Counted from the first letter of the stretch, positions 1 to 8,541 are shown. The stretch: DNA of 45,594 nucleotides from Streptomyces sp. Ru71 (GCF_002920535.1 NZ_PQSS01000059.1:1-45594); one strand, 5' to 3'. Notes: generated by a model not told the origin, from the letters alone. Numbers and translations are program-made.

Positions 1-765
1 CAGCGATGAGCCCTCGCCCGGGTGGCCGTCCGCGTACTGTTCCAGGCCGGATGTGGTGACCAGGTTCTCCTCGGCCAGTACTCGCGTTCCCCGTGCGCAC
101 AGGTGTGCGTCGGCTCGGGCGCGGGCGCAGAACTCCTCGGGTGTGTTGCCGAACAGTTCCCTGAGCCGTGGCGAGCTTCGTAGTAGCTCGGTGAGCAGGG
201 GGCGCTGGCCTGGGTGGCCGCGTGGTGCTTCCGTGCCGCCGCGCAGGACGCCGTGGCGGTTGACGTAGGAGTACACGCCCGGGAGGATCCGGCCGTCCGC
301 CAGTTCCACGCGTACGTCCGGGGCGGGTAGCCACACGCGGTGGAAGTTGCCGTCCGGGCGGGGTACGCCCTCGCTGGTGTCGATGACGGCCAGCTGCTCG
401 GCGTCCAGCCAGATGACGAACAGGTCCCGGACCGTGGTGGGGGAGTGGATCGGCGAGGCCGACACGTATCCCATGCGGCTGACGTGCGCGGAGACGCCGA
501 CGTCCACGCCGCTCACCCGTGCGAGCACCATCGGGACCGGCGTGGTGACCGAGAACTCGTCCAGCTTGTGCCGGAGCTGGCCGGGGCAGGCGTTGGAGCC
601 CACGGTCAGGACAGGGGCGCGGTCGTCGTGTACCAGGCGGTCCAGGGGGAGGAGGCGGTCCCCGTCGAGCAGGCCCGACTCGCGCGGCCAGGCGCCGGGA
701 TACAGCAGCGGGTTCTCCCGTGGCACCTGGGCCAGGCCGAGCGCGGCCAGCGTGAAGTCCACCAC
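1..765 (-). CDS. Unknown protein, C-terminus cut off by window edge
   Basis: The frame is open from the GTG at 765 to base 1, which is 255 codons without a stop, so the C-terminus lies outside. I chose GTG 765 because GAGG sits five bases upstream; the next codon is also GTG and is the alternative. The start is only seven bases after the stop of the LacI regulator, so the two are probably one transcript and this gene may be its target or an accessory gene. The product looks cytoplasmic, with no signal peptide or membrane segment. A short TVGSNAC stretch (residues 54-60) faintly recalls the YGSN signature of gamma-glutamylcyclotransferase-like folds, but nothing else supports that. Function unknown. 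Confidence 0.75.
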   Translation of the reverse strand, partial: MVDFTLAALGLAQVPRENPLLYPGAWPRESGLLDGDRLLPLDRLVHDDRAPVLTVGSNACPGQLRHKLDEFSVTTPVPMVLARVSGVDVGVSAHVSRMGYVSASPIHSPTTVRDLFVIWLDAEQLAVIDTSEGVPRPDGNFHRVWLPAPDVRVELADGRILPGVYSYVNRHGVLRGGTEAPRGHPGQRPLLTELLRSSPRLRELFGNTPEEFCARARADAHLCARGTRVLAEENLVTTSGLEQYADGHPGEGSSL

Positions 766-772
766 CGGCGCC

Positions 773-1834
773 TCAGCAGGCCGGGGGAAGCTCGCCGGAC
801 CCCCGGGTGATCAGCCGGGTCGGCAGCTCGACCCGCTCGGGGGCGATCAGGTCGCCGTCCAGCTGGCGGAAGAGGCGCTCGGCTGCGGTGCGGCCCAGGG
901 CCGCCGCGTCCTGCGCGACCACGGTGAGGCCCGGCTGGAGCAGATCGGCCAGTTCGACGTCGTCGAAGCCGACGAGCGCCACCCGGCGGTCGTGGGCCGC
1001 GAGGACACGGATGACGGTGACGGTGACCCGGTTGTTGCCGGTGAAGATCGCGGTGACGGGCTCGGGGCCCGACAGCATCTGCTCGGCCGCCCGGCGCACC
1101 CGCTCGGGGTCGGTGGCGCCCAGTGACATCCAGGAGTCTGTCAGTGGTATTCCGGCGTCTTCCATGGCCGCTCGGTAGCCGCGCAGTCGCTCCGCGGCCG
1201 TGTGGATGCGCGGCATGTCGCCGATGAAGCCGATCCTGCGGTGCCCGTGGGCGATGAGGTGGGCCACGCCGTCGCGGGCGCCGCCGAAGTTGTCCGACAG
1301 CACGCAGTCGGCGTCGATCCGGCCCGCCGGGCGGTCCACGAACACCGTCGCCACGCCCGCCCTGATCTCCGGCTCCAGGTAGCGGTGGTCGTCTCCGGCC
1401 GGGATCACCACGAGACCGTCCACCCGCCGCGCGCACAGTGCCAGGGCGAGCTCCTGCTCGCGGTCCGGGTCCTCGGCGCTGGAGCCGTTGATCAGCAGCG
1501 CCCCGTGCGCGCGGGCCACCTCCTCCACCGCGCGGCTGAGCGGGCCGTAGAACGGGTCGGCGAGGTCCTCCAGGACCAGCCCGATGCTCGCCGTGCGGCC
1601 CTTGCGCAGCACCCGCGCGCTGTCGTTGCGCCGGAAGCCCAGCGCCTCGATGGCCTCCTGGACGCGCCGCTCGGTGTCCGGGGTGACGCCGGGCTCGCCG
1701 TTGACGACCCGGGAGACGGTCTTCAGACCGACTCCGGCACGGGCCGCGACGTCCTTCATCGTGGGACGGTTGCCGTACCGGCTGCCGGGCAGGCGATCGG
1801 CGAGGCGGGCGGTGCTGCGGGCGGTCTCGGGCAC
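773..1834 (-). CDS. LacI-family transcriptional regulator
   Basis: 353 residues with a LacI helix-turn-helix beginning at MKDVAARAGVGLKTVSRVVNG (about residues 26-46), the hinge helix DSARVLRKGRT, and a periplasmic-binding-protein-like sugar-sensing domain ending in the family pattern GFDDVELADLLQPGLTVV. I took GTG 1834 as the start; ATG 1759 would also keep the whole DNA-binding domain. It diverges from a ROK sugar kinase, is followed seven bases later by the partial gene at the window edge, and a secreted alpha-galactosidase lies beyond the kinase, so a galactoside is a reasonable guess for the ligand. A LacI-type palindrome at 1946-1957 in the divergent promoter region suggests autoregulation and control of the kinase. 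Confidence 0.93.
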   Translation of the reverse strand: MPETARSTARLADRLPGSRYGNRPTMKDVAARAGVGLKTVSRVVNGEPGVTPDTERRVQEAIEALGFRRNDSARVLRKGRTASIGLVLEDLADPFYGPLSRAVEEVARAHGALLINGSSAEDPDREQELALALCARRVDGLVVIPAGDDHRYLEPEIRAGVATVFVDRPAGRIDADCVLSDNFGGARDGVAHLIAHGHRRIGFIGDMPRIHTAAERLRGYRAAMEDAGIPLTDSWMSLGATDPERVRRAAEQMLSGPEPVTAIFTGNNRVTVTVIRVLAAHDRRVALVGFDDVELADLLQPGLTVVAQDAAALGRTAAERLFRQLDGDLIAPERVELPTRLITRGSGELPPAC

Positions 1835-1945
1835 GGTGCGCTGTCCTGTCCTGTCGTCCACGGGGGGCGGTGGGTCCCATCGACTTGCGCGGGATGCGGT
1901 GGTCCATGGGCTTGTATGAGGATGTGGCGTCGAGCATAGAGCCTG

Positions 1946-1957
1946 GACAACGTTGTC
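1946..1957. promoter_or_regulatory. LacI-type operator palindrome
   Basis: GACAACGTTGTC is a perfect 12-bp palindrome with the central CG typical of LacI/GalR operators. It lies 112 bases upstream of the LacI start and 133 bases upstream of the ROK kinase start, between the divergent genes. On the minus strand a GTGACA-like -35 overlaps it and TATGCT follows at a near-canonical distance, so binding there would block regulator transcription. The promoter reading is tentative; the palindrome is directly visible. Confidence 0.7.
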
Positions 1958-2090
1958 ACGCGCGGGAGAGACTGTCCACCGCAGACTCCGGCCCACGCCC
2001 CACCCCCGGCCGGCCGGCTGCCCTCCGGGTTTTCGCCCGGTTCCCACCGCCGATACTGCCGTTGTTGCCGAACGGGGAGATCCGACACCG

Positions 2091-3044
2091 ATGACCACCG
2101 ACCTCGTCGCCGCGCTCGACATCGGCGGCACCAAGATCGCCGGCGCGCTGGTCGACGGCCGCGGCTCGATCCTGGTGCGCGCCCAGCGCCCGACCCCCGC
2201 CCGGGAGGACGGCGACACCGTCATGCGGGCCGTCGAGGAGGTGCTCGCGGAGCTGACGGTGTCGCCGCTGTGGGGGCGCGCGCAGGCGCTCGGCATCGGC
2301 AGCGCCGGACCGGTGGACGCCTCCACGGGCACGGTCAGCCCGGTGAACATCCCCGGCTGGCGGGACTTCCCGCTGGTGGCGCAGGTCCGCGCGGTGACCG
2401 GCGGCCTTCCGGTGGAGCTGATCGGCGACGGCGTGGCGATCACGGCCGCCGAGCACTGGCAGGGCGCGGCCCGGGGCCACGCCAACGCGCTGTGCATGGT
2501 GGTCTCGACCGGCGTCGGCGGCGGCCTGGTGCTGGGCGGCCGGCTGCACCCCGGGCCCACCGGCAACGCGGGCCACATCGGCCACATCAGCGTCGACCTG
2601 GACGGCGACCCGTGCCCGTGCGGCTCGCGCGGCTGCGTCGAGCGCATCGCCAGCGGTCCGAACATCGCCCGCCGCGCCCTGGAGCACGGCTGGCGGCCCG
2701 GCCCCGACGGCGACACCTCGGCCGCCGCCGTGGCCGCCGCCGCGCGCGCCGGGGACCCGGTGGCCGTCGCCTCCTTCGAGCGGGCCGCCCAGGCGCTGGC
2801 CGCCGGCATCGCGGCCACCGCGACCCTGGCCGAGATCGACATCGCGGTGATCGGTGGGGGCGTGGGCAAGGCCGGCGAGGTGCTGTTCGCCCCTCTGCGC
2901 CGGTCCCTGGCCGACTACGCGACGTTGTCCTTCGTGCGGCACCTGACGGTGGCCCCGGCCGAGATGGGCACCGACGCCGGCCTGGTCGGCGCGGCCGCGG
3001 CCGCGCTCACCGGGGTGGCGGGCGCCACTGCCGCGGGGGTCTGA
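2091..3044 (+). CDS. ROK-family sugar kinase
   Basis: 317 residues. The N-terminal DIGGTK (10-15) is the phosphate-binding loop of ROK kinases, and GHIGHISVD followed by CPCGSRGC (175-182) is the ROK zinc motif CxCGxxGCxE. There is no helix-turn-helix in front, so this is a kinase (glucokinase or N-acylhexosamine kinase type) and not a NagC/XylR repressor. The start is ATG 2091, behind a GGGGAGA ribosome site. It diverges from a LacI regulator and converges on a secreted GH27 alpha-galactosidase, which fits phosphorylation of a hexose released and taken up from galactosides. The exact sugar cannot be read from the sequence. Confidence 0.9.
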   Translation: MTTDLVAALDIGGTKIAGALVDGRGSILVRAQRPTPAREDGDTVMRAVEEVLAELTVSPLWGRAQALGIGSAGPVDASTGTVSPVNIPGWRDFPLVAQVRAVTGGLPVELIGDGVAITAAEHWQGAARGHANALCMVVSTGVGGGLVLGGRLHPGPTGNAGHIGHISVDLDGDPCPCGSRGCVERIASGPNIARRALEHGWRPGPDGDTSAAAVAAAARAGDPVAVASFERAAQALAAGIAATATLAEIDIAVIGGGVGKAGEVLFAPLRRSLADYATLSFVRHLTVAPAEMGTDAGLVGAAAAALTGVAGATAAGV

Positions 3045-3069
3045 GGGCCACCGTCCGGGCCGTGTGCGG

Positions 3070-5109
3070 TCAGCAGCTCAGGCGGGCGTCCGCCCAGTCC
3101 GCGTGGTCGGAGTCGACGCCGTCGCCGCCGTCGGTGACCACCAGTTCCACCACCTGGGCGCCGGAGACGTCCGCGGTGAGGGTCTGCGCGGGCATCGCGT
3201 TGGTCAGCACCCCGGTCGAGGCGACCGTTCTGCCGTCCGCGCGCACCTCGAAGGCGACCGTCCCGTTGGCGCCCTTCTCGTCGTCCACGCCGACGGCCGC
3301 GCTGACCGTCGTGCAGGAGCGGCCGGTGTAGTAGGCGACCGTGCTGGGCGCGTGCACGCCGAGCCCCTTGGCGTACACCGCACCGCCGATGGTGATCGGA
3401 TGCCCGTCACCGGCCGCGCTCTCCCCGTTGCTGGTGTTGCGCTCCACCGGTCCCCAGCCGCTGTCGGCCGACAGCCACGGCAGATCGCCCAGATACGACA
3501 CCCCGGCGGGCGGAGGCACGACCACGGACGCCGTCAGGGTCACCGCATTGGCCACGGGCACGCCTGTGGGTGAGCGGTAACTGGTCGTCAGCGTCAGGTC
3601 GTACGACCCCGTCGGCGTCCCGGCGGGAGCGGTGACCGTCCAGCCGGTGCGCAGGGAGCGTCCGGTCGGCAGGGAGGCCGCCGTGCTGGGCGAGGTCGCG
3701 CGCACGGTCCAGCCCGCGGGACCCGTCAGGGCGACGGAGACAGCGCGGGCCGGGGTGCGGCCGAGGTCGGTGGCCGTCGAGGTCACCGTGACCGGCTTGC
3801 CCGCCTCGATGAACGCGCCGCCCTCCAGGCCGGACTCGACGGCCGGCGGCTGTGCGGCCCAGGCGTCGTCGGCGGCGACGCGGACCAGGACCGTGCCGTG
3901 CGCCGGGACGGTGGCCGCGATGGTGCCGGCTGTGTTGTAGGACGTGTGCCGCCACAGGTCGCGCAGTGTGTAGCCGTCGGCGGCCGGCAGTCCGACGGCC
4001 TGCGCGGTCGTGGCGATGCGCTGGGCCGTGGACGACTCGTTGAACAGGGCGACGGCGCGGCTGCCGTCCTTCATCTGCTTGGCGATCACCCAGCGTCCGC
4101 CGGCCGAGGAGACGACGGTGCCCTGCTTGCCCAGCGGGTCCTGGTCGACGGCGATGACCTCCTTGTTGCCGAGGATCTCGTACGTCGCGTCCGTGGCCTT
4201 GCGCAGGTCGGTGCCGATGAGCAGCGGCGCGGCCATGACCGACCACAGGGAGAAGTGCGAGCGGTATTCGGTGTCGGTCATGCCGCCGTTGCCGACCTCC
4301 AGCATGTCGGGGTCGTTCCAGTGACCGGGACCGGCGTAGGGGGCGAGCGGCAGGTTCCGCTTGGCGATGGCCAGCATCGAGCCCCAGCTGTCGGAGATGT
4401 CGCCGGTGGTGCGCCACAGGTGGCCGACGTCCGCGGCCCACTCCCAGGGCCGGTTCTCGCCCCACTCGCAGATGCTGTAGACGATGGGCCGCCCGGTGGC
4501 CTTCAGCGCGTCGCGCATGGTGCGGTAGCGCTGCCGGGCGTCCACTCCCTGGTTGTTGCAGTTGTCGTACTTGAGGTAGTCCACACCCCAGTCGGCGAAC
4601 TGCCGGGCGTCGCTGTACTCGTGGCCCAGCGCGCCGGGGAAGCCGATGTTGCTGCACGTCTTGGTGCCGGCGCTGGTGTAGATGCCGAGCTTGAGGCCCT
4701 TGGCGTGGACGTAGTCCGCGACCGCCTTGATGCCGTTGGGGAAGCGGGCCGGGTCGGGCACCAGCTTGCCGTCCGCGTCCCGCCCCGGCAGCGCCCAGCA
4801 GTCGTCGAGGTTGACGTACTGGTAGCCGGCCGCCTTGAGGCCCTTGGCGACGAAGAGGTCCGCGATGCCCTTGACCATCGTCTCGTCGAACTCGGCCCGG
4901 CAGTGGGTGGAGTTCCAGTTGTTGAAGCCCATCGGCGGGGTGAGGGCCAGGCCGTCGGCGAGGGCGGGCGCGTCCGCGGCGGGCGCGGCGTCCGGTGCGG
5001 CGACCGGTGCCGCGACGGCGGGGGCGGCGAGGCCGGCCGTGCACAGCAGCGCCGCGGTGAGCACCCCGGCGAGTCTTCGGTGCGATGTGCGGGTGGGAAG
5101 GTGACGCAT
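3070..5109 (-). CDS. Secreted GH27 alpha-galactosidase with NPCBM domain
   Basis: 679 residues. A Sec signal peptide (RRLAGVLTAALLCTAGLAAPAVAA) precedes a GH27 domain opening with LTPPMGFNNWN. The nucleophile is D182 in YLKYDNC; the acid/base is D237 in RTTGDISDSW, placed by analogy with human alpha-galactosidase A. After the beta-sandwich come an NPCBM-associated NEW3-like region (about residues 420-530) and a C-terminal NPCBM domain with the WGPVERNTSNGE and YAKGLGVHAPS signatures. ATG 5109 is supported by GGAGG nine bases upstream. It removes terminal alpha-galactose from oligosaccharides or galactomannan outside the cell. It converges on the ROK kinase with 25 bases between the stops, and may be controlled by the nearby LacI, though no LacI palindrome is visible in front of it. 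Confidence 0.95.
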   Translation of the reverse strand: MRHLPTRTSHRRLAGVLTAALLCTAGLAAPAVAAPVAAPDAAPAADAPALADGLALTPPMGFNNWNSTHCRAEFDETMVKGIADLFVAKGLKAAGYQYVNLDDCWALPGRDADGKLVPDPARFPNGIKAVADYVHAKGLKLGIYTSAGTKTCSNIGFPGALGHEYSDARQFADWGVDYLKYDNCNNQGVDARQRYRTMRDALKATGRPIVYSICEWGENRPWEWAADVGHLWRTTGDISDSWGSMLAIAKRNLPLAPYAGPGHWNDPDMLEVGNGGMTDTEYRSHFSLWSVMAAPLLIGTDLRKATDATYEILGNKEVIAVDQDPLGKQGTVVSSAGGRWVIAKQMKDGSRAVALFNESSTAQRIATTAQAVGLPAADGYTLRDLWRHTSYNTAGTIAATVPAHGTVLVRVAADDAWAAQPPAVESGLEGGAFIEAGKPVTVTSTATDLGRTPARAVSVALTGPAGWTVRATSPSTAASLPTGRSLRTGWTVTAPAGTPTGSYDLTLTTSYRSPTGVPVANAVTLTASVVVPPPAGVSYLGDLPWLSADSGWGPVERNTSNGESAAGDGHPITIGGAVYAKGLGVHAPSTVAYYTGRSCTTVSAAVGVDDEKGANGTVAFEVRADGRTVASTGVLTNAMPAQTLTADVSGAQVVELVVTDGGDGVDSDHADWADARLSC

Positions 5110-5140
5110 CGTTACGTTTCCTCCGAGCTCCCGAACCGAA

Positions 5141-5150
5141 ATGACGTCAT
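5141..5150. promoter_or_regulatory. Short palindrome upstream of alpha-galactosidase
   Basis: ATGACGTCAT is a perfect 10-bp palindrome about 32 bases upstream of the alpha-galactosidase start, and half of it (GTCAT) recurs a few bases away at 5157-5161. The position fits a leader or promoter-proximal operator. It does not look like a LacI operator (no close similarity to the 1946 site), so the binding protein is unknown and chance remains possible. Confidence 0.3.
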
Positions 5151-5292
5151 GCTCCTGTCATTCTTTGTGGGTTCACGGTAGAAGATGTCGGAGTCTGTTG
5201 GAAGAGGTGGGGTGTCGGCGTCTGAAGCCGCGGTCCGTCGGAGGTGGGAGCCGGGCGCGTGACCTAAATCCGTCTGCGCAGTTGAGCCGGGC

Positions 5293-5487
5293 ATGAAGAA
5301 GCGCAGCATGCTCGCCATCGCCTCCCTCGCCACCGGGTTCGTCGTCGCCGCGATCACCCCGTCGCACGGTCTGGACGCCGACGACCTGACGAACCTGAAC
5401 GTGGACGACACCCTGAGCACCCTGGACCACACCGTCGCCCAGGACAGCCTCGACGTCGATGAGGGCGCGCTCGGCGGACTCAACTGA
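5293..5487 (+). CDS. Small secreted acidic peptide, function unknown
   Basis: 64 residues. The basic start MKKRSMLAIASLATGFVV is a clear signal peptide; cleavage near ITPSHG would release about 38 residues that are strongly acidic (many Asp, one Glu, no Lys or Arg) and end in GALGGLN. There are no cysteines, so no disulfide-stabilised toxin or chaplin is suggested. The start codon has only a weak GAG-type ribosome site. A strong hairpin follows 15 bases after the stop, so the gene is probably a stand-alone transcript. I do not recognise the family. The signal peptide, codon bias and terminator argue that it is real. Confidence 0.7.
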   Translation: MKKRSMLAIASLATGFVVAAITPSHGLDADDLTNLNVDDTLSTLDHTVAQDSLDVDEGALGGLN

Positions 5488-5502
5488 CCAGGACCCGGTC
5501 AG

Positions 5503-5553
5503 CGGCGGTGCCGCCCTCCTGGCGCGTGGATGCGCGAGGGGGCGGCACCGCCG
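5503..5553 (+). terminator. Rho-independent-type terminator after the small peptide gene
   Basis: CGGCGGTGCCGCC (5503-5515) pairs perfectly with GGCGGCACCGCCG (5541-5553); additional pairs extend toward the loop and TTTC follows. It lies 15 bases after the peptide stop codon and 84 bases before the next gene, in the place expected of a terminator. Confidence 0.85.
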
Positions 5554-5636
5554 TTTCACGCGCCCTCAACTGGGCCTGGTTTCCGTGGCAGGGTGGAGCG
5601 GGCAAGCCACAGGGGGCCAACAGAAGAGGGGGAACC

Positions 5637-6680
5637 GTGACCGTCGTCTGGATCAACGGTGCGTTCGGTGCGGGGAAGTCCACCACCGCGCGCGAACTGA
5701 TCGACCTGATCCCGAACAGCACGCTCTTCGACCCCGAGTTCATCGGCGGAGCACTCCAGCACCTGCTGCCGCCCAAACGCCTCGCCGAGGTCGGCGACTT
5801 CCAGGACCTGCCGATCTGGCGCCGGCTCGTCATCGACACCGCGGCCGCGATGCTCGCCGAGCTGGGCGGCACCCTGGTGGTCCCCATGACCCTGCTGCGC
5901 CAGGAGTACCGGGACGAGATCTTCGGCGGCCTCGCCGCCCGTCGGATCGAGGTACGGCACATCCTCCTCGCCCCGGCTGAAACGATCCTGCGCGAACGAA
6001 TAGCCCAGCGCCCGGTACCGCCGGACCTCCCGGACGGCGAGATACGCGTCCGGCAGTGGGCCTACGACCACATCGAGCCCTACCGCGCGGCGCTGGCCTC
6101 CTGGCTCACCGCCGACGCCCACCTCCTCGACACCGGCGCCCTCACGCCGTACCAGACCGCCGTGCGGATCGCCGAGGCGGTCGGCAGCGGCACCGCCCCC
6201 GTGTGCGACATCGTGCAGACCCCGGAGCCCACCGCCGAGACCCTGGCCGCCGGTGTCCTCCTCTTCGACGAGCAGGACCGGGTGCTGCTCGTCGACCCCA
6301 CCTACAAGGCCGGCTGGGAGTTCCCCGGCGGAGTCGTCGAGCCCGGCGAGGCACCGGCCCGCGCGGGCATGCGTGAGGTCGCGGAGGAGACCGGGATACG
6401 GCTCGACGAGGTGCCCCGCCTCCTCGTCGTCGACTGGGAGCGGCCGGCTCCCCCCGGCTACGGCGGCCTGCGGCTGCTCTTCGACGGCGGCCGCCTCGAC
6501 TCCGCCACGGCCCGCCGGATGCTGCTGCCCGGGCCCGAACTGCGCGGGTGGCGGTTCGTCACCGAGGAGGAGGCCGCCGGGCTGCTCCCCCCGGTCCGCT
6601 ACGAGCGCCTGCGCTGGGCCCTGCGCGCCCGCGAGCGGGGCGCCGCCCTGTATCTGGAGGCGGGCACACCCGTCGGGTGA
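5637..6680 (+). CDS. TmrB-like P-loop protein fused to Nudix hydrolase
   Basis: 347 residues. The first part starts VTVVWINGAFGAGKST, with the Walker A at 8-16, followed by FDPEFIGGALQHLLP, DFQDLPIWR and TLVVPMTLL. This order and wording closely follow Bacillus TmrB, the ATP-binding tunicamycin-resistance protein. The second part (from about residue 205) is a Nudix domain with a complete box: G232, then VVEPGE, APARAGM, REVAEETGI, ending near residue 254, so it should be catalytically competent. GTG 5637 is used because AGAGGGGGA lies just upstream; an earlier in-frame ATG would add residues overlapping the terminator. A kinase joined to a nucleotide-diphosphate hydrolase suggests nucleotide or nucleoside-antibiotic handling. 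Substrate unknown. The gene stands alone on this strand. Confidence 0.9.
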   Translation: MTVVWINGAFGAGKSTTARELIDLIPNSTLFDPEFIGGALQHLLPPKRLAEVGDFQDLPIWRRLVIDTAAAMLAELGGTLVVPMTLLRQEYRDEIFGGLAARRIEVRHILLAPAETILRERIAQRPVPPDLPDGEIRVRQWAYDHIEPYRAALASWLTADAHLLDTGALTPYQTAVRIAEAVGSGTAPVCDIVQTPEPTAETLAAGVLLFDEQDRVLLVDPTYKAGWEFPGGVVEPGEAPARAGMREVAEETGIRLDEVPRLLVVDWERPAPPGYGGLRLLFDGGRLDSATARRMLLPGPELRGWRFVTEEEAAGLLPPVRYERLRWALRARERGAALYLEAGTPVG

Positions 6681-6683
6681 CGG

Positions 6684-7124
6684 TCAGGCGTACTGGTCCG
6701 CGGTGGCCCGCGGCGCCGCACCGGCCTCGACGGTCACCGCCTCCCCGTGGCCGAGACAGGCCGGCTCCGTCTCCAGCCCGGCCTGCTCCCGCAGGGAGGC
6801 GAGCGCCCGCTCCTCGTCCAGGTCGAACACCCCCGGCATGACGGTGCCGTCGGTGTGCCCGGGGCGTGCACGACGCGGGCACCGCCGCCGAGGCCGAGGA
6901 GGTCCCCGCCGGACACCTCCACGACCCGGGCGGGCGGCGTCGATCCGTCGGACAGTGCCGGGGTCCCGGCCGGGCGATCTGATGGCGCCGCCGATCGCGG
7001 CGCCCGAGCCCGCCGGTCCCGCGTCGATCTGCGTCAGGTCGTCCTCCCCGTCCCGCCAGAGGCAGGCCTGGTCGACGGGGAAGCGCAGCAGATGCAGCCG
7101 GGGGAGCAGCTCGATGACGTCCAT
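6684..7124 (-). pseudogene. Remnant of a metallo-beta-lactamase-fold hydrolase
   Basis: The N-terminus MDVIELLPRLHLLRFPVDQACLWRD and the C-terminus GVFDLDEERALASLREQ with LGHGEAVT match small MBL-fold hydrolases, but the piece that should carry the HxHxDH zinc motif after RRI is missing (it reads RRIDAARPGR). The middle is out of frame: GDLLGLGGGARVVHAPG is encoded one frame over at about 6860-6922, and the frame then returns at HTDGT. The segment after HTDG that normally holds the TGD metal ligand is also gone. So there are at least two deletions and two compensating shifts in 146 codons. The product could not bind zinc and the gene is dead. Its stop abuts the convergent Nudix gene. Confidence 0.85.
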
Positions 7125-7137
7125 GGGGGGAACGCAA

Positions 7138-7165
7138 GGGCCCCTCACCGCGCGGCGAGGGGCCC
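7138..7165 (-). terminator. Terminator hairpin after the dipeptidase gene
   Basis: GGGCCCCTC (7138-7146) pairs with GAGGGGCCC (7157-7165) in a perfect nine-base stem with a ten-base loop. It lies 20 bases past the stop of the M20 dipeptidase, which is transcribed leftward, and before the pseudogene start. Confidence 0.75.
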
Positions 7166-7185
7166 AGTGCCGTGGGCAGAGCCGG

Positions 7186-8541
7186 TCAGCCGCCCGCGTA
7201 GTTGCGCAGGAACAGCGCCTCGGCGACCGACAGCCGCTCCAGCTCCTCGGGCGACACGCTCTCGTTGACGGCGTGGATCTGCGCCTCGGGCTCGCTCAGC
7301 CCGATCAGCAGGATCTCCGCCTGCGGGTAGAGCGCGGCCAGGGTGTTGCACAGCGGGATGGAGCCGCCCTGGCCGGCGTACTGCATCTCCTGGCCCGGGT
7401 AGGCCACGGCCATCGCGTCGGCCATCGCCTGGTAGGCGGGGCTGGCGGCGTCGGCGCGGAACGCCTGGCCCTGGCCGATCTGCTCCACCGCGACCCGGGC
7501 GCCCCACGGGGTGTGCGCCTCCACGTGCGCCTGGAGCAGCTTGGTGGCCTCGGCCGCGTCCACGCCCGGCGGCACCCGCAGGCTGATCAGGGCGCGGGCG
7601 CTCGCCTGCACCGACGGGGTGGCGCCGACCACCGGCGGGCAGTCGATGCCGAGGACGGTGACGGCCGGGCGGGCCCAGATGCGGTCGGCGACCGTGCCGG
7701 AGCCGATCAGCTCCACGCCGTCGAGCACCTTGGCGTCCTTGCGGAACTGCTCCTCGTCGTACTGCAGGCCCTCCCAGGCGGCCTCGCCGGCCAGTCCGTC
7801 GACCGTGGTGGAGCCGTCCTCGGCACGCAGCGAGTCCAGCACCCGGATCAGCGCGGCCAGCGCGTCCGGGGCGGCGCCGCCGAACTGGCCGGAGTGCAGG
7901 TTGCCCTCCAGCGTGTCGACCTGCACCCGGACCAGGGTCATGCCGCGCAGGGTGGTGGTCACCGTCGGCAGGCCGACGCGGAAGTTGCCGGCGTCGCCGA
8001 TCACGATCGTGTCGGCCGCGAGCAGCTCCGGGTGCTGCTCGGCGTAGCGCTCCAGGCCGCCCGTGCCCTGCTCCTCCGAGCCCTCGGCGATCACCTTCAC
8101 GTTGACCGGTATGCCGCCGTTCGCCTTCAGCGCGCGCAGCGCGAGCAGGTGCATGATGACGCCGCCCTTGCAGTCGGCGGCGCCCCGGCCGTACCAGCGG
8201 CCGTCGCGCTCGGTCAGCTCGAACGGCGGGGTGACCCAGCCGGCCTCGTCCAGCGGGGGCTGCACGTCGTAGTGGGCGTACAGCAGCACGGTCTTCGCGC
8301 CCTCCGGCCCGGGCAGGTAGCCGTACACCGACTGCGTGCCGTCCGGGGTGTCCAGCAGCGCCACGTCCGTGAAGCCCTCGGCGGTGAGCGCGTCGGCGAC
8401 CCAGCGGGCGGCGCCCTCGCTCTCGCTCTTCGGGAACTGCGCGAAGTCCGCCACCGACTTGAAGGCCACCAGCTCGGCGAGTTCCGCCCGGGCCCGGGGC
8501 ATCAGCGAGGCGACGGTCTCGGCGACCGGATGCGACGACAT
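7186..8541 (-). CDS. M20-family dipeptidase
   Basis: 451 residues, the usual length for M20 dipeptidases of the carnosinase/CNDP type. Metal-site motifs are present in order: LLYAHYDVQP, the bridging Asp in YGRGAADCKGG, the catalytic Glu pair in IAEGSEEQGTGG, and a C-terminal His in QIHAVNESV. The dimerisation domain carries LEGNLHSGQFGG. It should be a cytosolic zinc peptidase cleaving dipeptides. ATG 8541 is preferred over the GTG two codons upstream because GAGGAG is seven bases before the ATG but almost touches the GTG. It diverges from the flavoenzyme gene at 8678 and ends before a hairpin at 7138-7165. Confidence 0.94.
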   Translation of the reverse strand: MSSHPVAETVASLMPRARAELAELVAFKSVADFAQFPKSESEGAARWVADALTAEGFTDVALLDTPDGTQSVYGYLPGPEGAKTVLLYAHYDVQPPLDEAGWVTPPFELTERDGRWYGRGAADCKGGVIMHLLALRALKANGGIPVNVKVIAEGSEEQGTGGLERYAEQHPELLAADTIVIGDAGNFRVGLPTVTTTLRGMTLVRVQVDTLEGNLHSGQFGGAAPDALAALIRVLDSLRAEDGSTTVDGLAGEAAWEGLQYDEEQFRKDAKVLDGVELIGSGTVADRIWARPAVTVLGIDCPPVVGATPSVQASARALISLRVPPGVDAAEATKLLQAHVEAHTPWGARVAVEQIGQGQAFRADAASPAYQAMADAMAVAYPGQEMQYAGQGGSIPLCNTLAALYPQAEILLIGLSEPEAQIHAVNESVSPEELERLSVAEALFLRNYAGG

